Source of the DNA: a virus
DNA length: 64,000 bases
Virus record (IMG/VR): IMGVR_UViG_3300048583_000157
Location: 1-64,000 of that record
Strand: one strand, 5' to 3'
Under the pieces are notes generated by a model, which saw only the letters and a program-made list of their open reading frames with translations, was not told the origin of the DNA and ran no database searches. The position numbers and the translations under genes are program-made. Within the stretch, counting starts at the first letter, position 1, and every line of letters begins with the position of its first letter. Shown here piece by piece: positions 59,418 to 64,000 of the stretch.

Positions 59418-59454
59418 TAAGGGTCCGTTAGATAAATAGTCTGACGGACCCTTA
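59418..59454 (+). promoter_or_regulatory. Late promoter enclosed in a hairpin
   Basis: An 11-bp stem TAAGGGTCCGT/ACGGACCCTTA encloses a 15-nt loop that contains TAAATAG (59433-59439). It lies between gp6 and the last gene. As RNA it would be the 3' hairpin of gp6 mRNA; as DNA it carries the promoter of the next gene about 50 nt before its start. Confidence 0.6.
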
Positions 59455-59487
59455 TCGTATCAGGCACCTGGAAAACACGGCGCACCC

Positions 59488-62400
59488 ATGCAGAATCTCG
59501 ATTTCAAAAAACTCCTTCCCAACTACTTGAAGAATGAGACTCTTACGAGCCTCATCGACAACCTGTTCAATCGCTTTGTCTCTCAAGAGAGCAGCGTTTT
59601 CGTAGCAGGCACTGTGGGTCTACCACAGCAGGGCCAGTCGGAAATTCAACAGCCTACCCTAGAGCGTCAGGAGAACGACGTTGTTCCAGGGCTGTACTTT
59701 GCTGCTGGTAAGGAGCAGTCGATTTTCACGTTCGAAGACTTCATCAACAAGATGGAAGTGCTCGACGTAGATCAGGCAACTCTTCGTTCTTGGATGGCAG
59801 AGCAGACGTTCAACTATTCGCCGCCGATCAACTACGACAAGTTCATCAACTACGCGAACTATTACTGGATCGGTAACTTCAGACAGACTGGTCTGATGTC
59901 GTGGAATCCGGATAACGAGCGCGAGTACTACGTCATCCAGCAGCCAAAGCCTACGGACACTCTGTCTAAGATGCCAGTTCGTCTGGCTACTACGCGTAAC
60001 ATCGCGCGTTGGGTCAATGACCGTAAGCAGGAAAAGATCACTGTAACCTTTACGTCTGCGAACACGTTTGACATTGTCAGCGACATCGACGCAAATGCTC
60101 GTGTCAAGGACAACGTTGGTCAGCCGCTCTACCCTATCTCGACTACGCCAAACGAATCTACTCGAGTTGTCATCGAGTCGCTCAACACGAATTCAAGCCT
60201 ACGTCCTAGCATCAGCGATCCAGATGCAATTGGATCGTACTATGATGTGATGGAATTCTACATCATCAACGGCAACGTTGCCTTCTCTGCAGGCGACACC
60301 ATTGAAGTTGAACTCCTGCACTACACTTCGCAGTCCACGGTCTCGGTCACCGGCTCTTCGCTAGTTGGTAAGGGTACTGCAAACGGCGCGTCCACCCTTT
60401 CTCCTTTCATGTTCATCGACGGCATTCAAGTCCGAATCGGTGATCGAATCCTGGTCGTTGCACAGACTGACCCAGCAGAAAACGGACTGTTCATCGTCAG
60501 CTCGGGTGGTGAGTGGGTAAGAAGCTTCGATGCAACTCTCAATGGCCACTTCACAGTTGGCCAGAAAATCTTCGTTGAAGAGGGCGTCACTAAGGCGGGC
60601 CACACCTTCCAGCTTTCCAGCAAATCGATGGGCTCTGACGCCTTCGCTCCGGTTTCTGTAAATCTAACATTCGCGGATATTTCTAACACCGACGAATCAG
60701 GCATCAACCAGTGGCAGCTTTACAACTACTGGGTACACCGCGATGACCTCGCGCTATACTCGACACTGGGCATCAACCTCAACAACGTTGAGCAGGCACA
60801 GCGCCCAATCATTGAATACAGCAATCAGCTGAAGCTTAACTCTGCAATCAACTCTGTAACCGGAGACCCTTGCGATGCGTCTCACGCTGATGCTGTTGAA
60901 TACACCCAACAGAAGACACGATTCAATCAGCTCCCACAGTTTGATCTGTACCGCTATGATGGCACTCATGCAGGCAAGACTTCTGGTATCTGGTTCTACA
61001 AAGAGAATCCTCTCTATGAGACTGATCCAGTTCTGCGTCGTCGCGTAGAAACAACTGTCAACACTGACTTCGTCTTCGAGCTTGGCATCAAGGATGAAGA
61101 TGGTCGTCTGCTCTACTTCAGTCAGAACGATAAGCTGGAATCAATTTGGCAGCCAGGCGTCACTGCTCCAGTTGCAAGTTCCAACTTCTTTACTGGCACC
61201 GCGGGCATTCGCACTACGCAGCTACGTCGTCTTAATCTCAGCGCCACAGCAGATACACAGGATTGGACGGTAACGCTAATCAGCCCGCTTGTTGGCTCAG
61301 TTGTTGGTAGCCGCTCTGGTTACGTTGGTACTATCAACGTAACGCCATTCGCCGGTCCAACAACGTCCTTTGATGACTTCGATTTGATTCTTGCAGAATC
61401 CGGCACAGCAATTCCATTTGCAGCTGGCGACAAGTTCACGTTCAAAATTCAGAACAAGATCATCCCAAGATACATCAAGGAAGATGACAATGGAATGATC
61501 ATCAACTATCCACAGGGCGCATTCGATAGTGGGTACGAAGCTGACATGGCTCTAGCAGAGCCAGAAGGCACATGGCTATCTCCGCTAAGAATGTTCCAGA
61601 ACATGAATCGCGAAACGCGAGACACTGTGGCATTCGCAGACTTCCTAAATCATGCGCGTTCTGTTCTTCGTAACCAGCCAGGCTTCACTGGATCGTCGTT
61701 TGGTAACAACAACTCGCGCAACATTTCGTTCAATCCTGGTCGTGGTGGACGCATCAGAGAATTTGGAAGCAACTTCCCACTTCTTTCGTCGATGCTTATC
61801 CAGCCAGACATCTCACCAATTTCTATCATTGATTTTGCTGAGCAGCAATACAACGTAGCTCTATCAAGCATCGATCAGTTCGTTCTGACCGAGCTTGCAG
61901 CATGGCTATCGAATGGTGGAACGGTTCCTACTTCAACCATCAACCCGAACGATCCCAATGTAGTAGCACTCGTAGCGTACTACGAGCAGCTAAGAGCGCA
62001 AGACGTCAATCTTTCGTCTGTCTTCAGTGACACGACGGCCGCAGTTAAGAACTGGCCAGCAACTCTTCCGATGATCGGTCTTGTTGCTCCGGTTGTTCCT
62101 GACATTAAGCTTGACGAAGAGCTAAACCAATACGTCATCGTTCACCATGATGGTCACTACTCGCCGGTTGCTCTTGCTGATCCACAGTTCAACCAGCAGC
62201 TGACGCAGACGATTGTACTTCGCTCTGACGGTACTAGCTCTGCTGGTGTCTTCTTCGAGACTCTACCGCCTAGCTTCCGCCCATACGCCAATCAGCTGTG
62301 GATGCAGCCATCTTCCGGCACGCTGTTCATGTTCGACGTAGAGTACGATACTGAAGAACAGCCAGCATCACCAGCTGATGGAGACTACTGGTACCAGCGT

Positions 62401-64000
62401 TCAACCAACACCCTATTCCAGTGGGAAGTTTCAGGCTTCTCGTGGGTAGACACTGGCAATCCGCTTCTTGCTTGGGACATTTTCTCGCCAGAAAACATTC
62501 GCAACAGCATGGTTCTCAATATCGAGAATAAGCTGTATGAGAGCGTGCACGCATCCCAGCAGATTAACGTGGACATTGCAGCGCAAAATGCTCTACCTGT
62601 TGCTCAGCGCTACAATGAGGTGGAGCTTGCTCGCTTCTCTGCTAAGTACGGATACGATACGTTTGCGCCAGACTACAATGCCGCCGATGCGTTTACCTGG
62701 AACTATTCGCAGGCTGTAATCCCAGGCGTAACAACTGGTGCGCGTTGGTTCGACGTCAACCGTGAATACTTTGCTACCTACGGTGTTGGCGATCTATCTC
62801 GCCCAGACATCTACCCATGGCGCCTTGGCACTGGTTCCTTCCCGGCAGCTATCGATAAGCCTGCTGGTTGGGATGCAGCTTATGCAAGCACGGTATCATC
62901 TACCGCCTTTACAACTACGGCACGCCTAATTGCCCGCAACCCTATCACCTGGCCATTCACTTCGGCTGGTCTTCCGGTTATTGACGGAGTCCAGACTGTA
63001 AACGGCGACAGAATTCTCGTTCAAGGCCAGAGCAATGAAGCTCAAAACGGAATCTTCATTGCTAGCTCCGCCGGCTGGATACGTTCCTCGGACACGTATG
63101 TTGAGGGAACCACTGTAACCATCACAGAGGGAACATCCTACTCTGATACAGTTTGGGTTGTCACGTCGCCAAACCCAGTCATCATCAACACTTCTGCAAT
63201 CGTGCTTGAACAGGAAAGAACCTGGAAAGAGCAGATGTGGGCCGACATCAAGGCCGCAAATCCAGGCATGAAGCTCAGCATCAACGTCGCGAAGGATACT
63301 CTCCTGCCGCCATACGTTGTAGCTTCGCGCCCAGAATCCAGCGAAGCGCTTCTAACTGTCATCCCAGTAGGAGCAGATGCGGCCTACACGTTTGGACAGA
63401 ATAGCCCAGTTGAAAACGTATGGACGAAGTCTGTAGAGTATCTCTACGGCCAGGCACGTACGGCATTCCGCATTGGTCCTCTCGAATTCCTCGATGACTC
63501 ATGGGGTGAAACCTACCTTAAGAACACCGACAACCTCCGCGTAGAACGTAATCTTCAGACTTCGCTGCCTCACAAGAAGTTCCTGATGCACGGTGAGCGT
63601 CTGCACATCGTCAATGACTTCACCCCACTTGAGGTTCGCGATCGCTTCGTGAACATCACGAATGGTGTTACCTGGGACTCTACCTTCCAGGGCAACGTTG
63701 ACTTCAAGGTTACTCATTGCGCAAGCACTGGAGAAGCCGGTCCACTCGGCGCAATGGGTCCTTCGGCTACTGTCTTCGAAGTGTTCATCAATGGTTCGAA
63801 AGTCTACACTTACGATCATGATAATGATCCACTTACGGATGAGATTCCACTTGCAATTTTTGAAGGCGTGCCATTCAGCTTCTCTGCTCAGGGCGTTCAC
63901 TACGCAAACGTTACGATCGAAGACTTCGGCGTAGCATTTGAAATGGGTGACACACTCACGATGACCTTCAAGAAAGACGAGATCATCGAAAGCATTCCAA
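59488..64000 (+). CDS. Giant baseplate wedge/virion protein, gp7 position (over 1500 aa, partial)
   Basis: The frame opens with MQNLDFKKLLPNYLKNETLT at 59488 and stays open to the window edge. The start (LRSWMAEQTFNYSPPINYDKFINYANYYWIG, in parts) resembles large virion proteins following gp6 in T4-like phages, the place of gp7. Two tail-fibre-type modules of the form DGxxVxxGDRILVxxQ...NGxFIVSS...W are seen near residues 311-370 and 1166-1230, and one sheath-type beta domain near 61193-61450. Identity with gp7 is by position only. Confidence 0.75.
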   Translation, partial: MQNLDFKKLLPNYLKNETLTSLIDNLFNRFVSQESSVFVAGTVGLPQQGQSEIQQPTLERQENDVVPGLYFAAGKEQSIFTFEDFINKMEVLDVDQATLRSWMAEQTFNYSPPINYDKFINYANYYWIGNFRQTGLMSWNPDNEREYYVIQQPKPTDTLSKMPVRLATTRNIARWVNDRKQEKITVTFTSANTFDIVSDIDANARVKDNVGQPLYPISTTPNESTRVVIESLNTNSSLRPSISDPDAIGSYYDVMEFYIINGNVAFSAGDTIEVELLHYTSQSTVSVTGSSLVGKGTANGASTLSPFMFIDGIQVRIGDRILVVAQTDPAENGLFIVSSGGEWVRSFDATLNGHFTVGQKIFVEEGVTKAGHTFQLSSKSMGSDAFAPVSVNLTFADISNTDESGINQWQLYNYWVHRDDLALYSTLGINLNNVEQAQRPIIEYSNQLKLNSAINSVTGDPCDASHADAVEYTQQKTRFNQLPQFDLYRYDGTHAGKTSGIWFYKENPLYETDPVLRRRVETTVNTDFVFELGIKDEDGRLLYFSQNDKLESIWQPGVTAPVASSNFFTGTAGIRTTQLRRLNLSATADTQDWTVTLISPLVGSVVGSRSGYVGTINVTPFAGPTTSFDDFDLILAESGTAIPFAAGDKFTFKIQNKIIPRYIKEDDNGMIINYPQGAFDSGYEADMALAEPEGTWLSPLRMFQNMNRETRDTVAFADFLNHARSVLRNQPGFTGSSFGNNNSRNISFNPGRGGRIREFGSNFPLLSSMLIQPDISPISIIDFAEQQYNVALSSIDQFVLTELAAWLSNGGTVPTSTINPNDPNVVALVAYYEQLRAQDVNLSSVFSDTTAAVKNWPATLPMIGLVAPVVPDIKLDEELNQYVIVHHDGHYSPVALADPQFNQQLTQTIVLRSDGTSSAGVFFETLPPSFRPYANQLWMQPSSGTLFMFDVEYDTEEQPASPADGDYWYQRSTNTLFQWEVSGFSWVDTGNPLLAWDIFSPENIRNSMVLNIENKLYESVHASQQINVDIAAQNALPVAQRYNEVELARFSAKYGYDTFAPDYNAADAFTWNYSQAVIPGVTTGARWFDVNREYFATYGVGDLSRPDIYPWRLGTGSFPAAIDKPAGWDAAYASTVSSTAFTTTARLIARNPITWPFTSAGLPVIDGVQTVNGDRILVQGQSNEAQNGIFIASSAGWIRSSDTYVEGTTVTITEGTSYSDTVWVVTSPNPVIINTSAIVLEQERTWKEQMWADIKAANPGMKLSINVAKDTLLPPYVVASRPESSEALLTVIPVGADAAYTFGQNSPVENVWTKSVEYLYGQARTAFRIGPLEFLDDSWGETYLKNTDNLRVERNLQTSLPHKKFLMHGERLHIVNDFTPLEVRDRFVNITNGVTWDSTFQGNVDFKVTHCASTGEAGPLGAMGPSATVFEVFINGSKVYTYDHDNDPLTDEIPLAIFEGVPFSFSAQGVHYANVTIEDFGVAFEMGDTLTMTFKKDEIIESIP
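61193..61450 (+). repeat. Sheath-type beta domain within the last wedge gene
   Basis: Encodes GTAGIRTTQLRRLNLS...VVGSRSGYVGTINVTPF...LAESGTAIPFAAGDKFTFKI. It shares the GS-SG, VG-x-F and TAIPF-AGD-FTFKI elements with the sheath domains. Confidence 0.5.

Noticed and set aside
1-64000. tRNA genes, CRISPR arrays, insertion sequences and integrase
   Set aside because: I saw no cloverleaf-like tRNA with a TTC loop, no spaced direct repeats, and no transposase or integrase motifs; reading by eye could miss a single tRNA.

Overview
The window is about 64 kb of the virion-morphogenesis region of a large T4-superfamily myovirus. The evidence is an almost complete set of T4 structural homologues: large terminase gp17, sheath gp18, tube gp19, portal gp20, prohead protease gp21, scaffold gp22, major capsid gp23, neck gp13/gp14/gp15, head completion gp4, and baseplate gp48/gp53/gp5/gp25/gp6. 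Also present are the recombination pair gp46/gp47 and the late sigma factor gp55. T4-type late promoters with a TAAATA core precede most transcription units on both strands. Base composition looks close to balanced, unlike AT-rich T4. The host cannot be named from this sequence.

Layout. Positions 1-865: small unknown genes. 999-3101: HD-domain protein and large terminase. 3205-12073: a block of about ten genes, most beginning with a short peptide of the form MITFKQxLxE. This looks like the T4 capsid-targeting sequence that sends internal proteins into the prohead and is cut by gp21. The cargo includes five ADP-ribosyltransferase-like proteins, a P-loop kinase and a GNAT acetyltransferase. 12085-15154: lipoprotein, probable small terminase, two gp4 paralogues, gp54-like protein. 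15243-17568: two decoration proteins and the tail tube. 17675-20817: sheath and gp15. 20814-23987: a second cargo block (amidoligase-like protein, possible ADP-ribosyltransferase, two paralogous unknowns) wedged between gp15 and gp14. 23984-27772: very long gp14 and gp13. 27829-30413: epimerase and accessory genes. 30423-38107: head operon (portal, protease, core proteins, scaffold, capsid) with more cargo-type proteins. 38137-41280: tape measure.

The plus strand starts at 41368 with the gp26/gp51-type tail assembly chaperones, which overlap at a canonical U UUU UUC frameshift site. A minus-strand block (42460-49220) then carries a protease-like paralogue lacking catalytic residues, a divergent polymerase-like protein, a PD-(D/E)XK nuclease, gp46, gp47 and gp55. 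From 49375 the plus strand encodes a nucleotidyltransferase and the baseplate series gp48, gp53, hub, gp5, gp25, gp6 and a giant wedge protein that runs off the window end.

Functionally, gp55 would direct late transcription from the TAAATA promoters. gp20, gp21, gp22, gp23 and the core proteins build the prohead around a large set of targeted cargo enzymes, gp16/gp17 fill it with DNA, and gp4/gp13/gp14 close it. The cargo enzymes would then enter the host with the DNA and act at once. The main novelties are the size and enzyme variety of this proposed injected cargo, the frameshift between the gp26- and gp51-like genes, the polymerase-like protein, and a beta domain shared by the sheath, gp14, gp6 and the last wedge protein.
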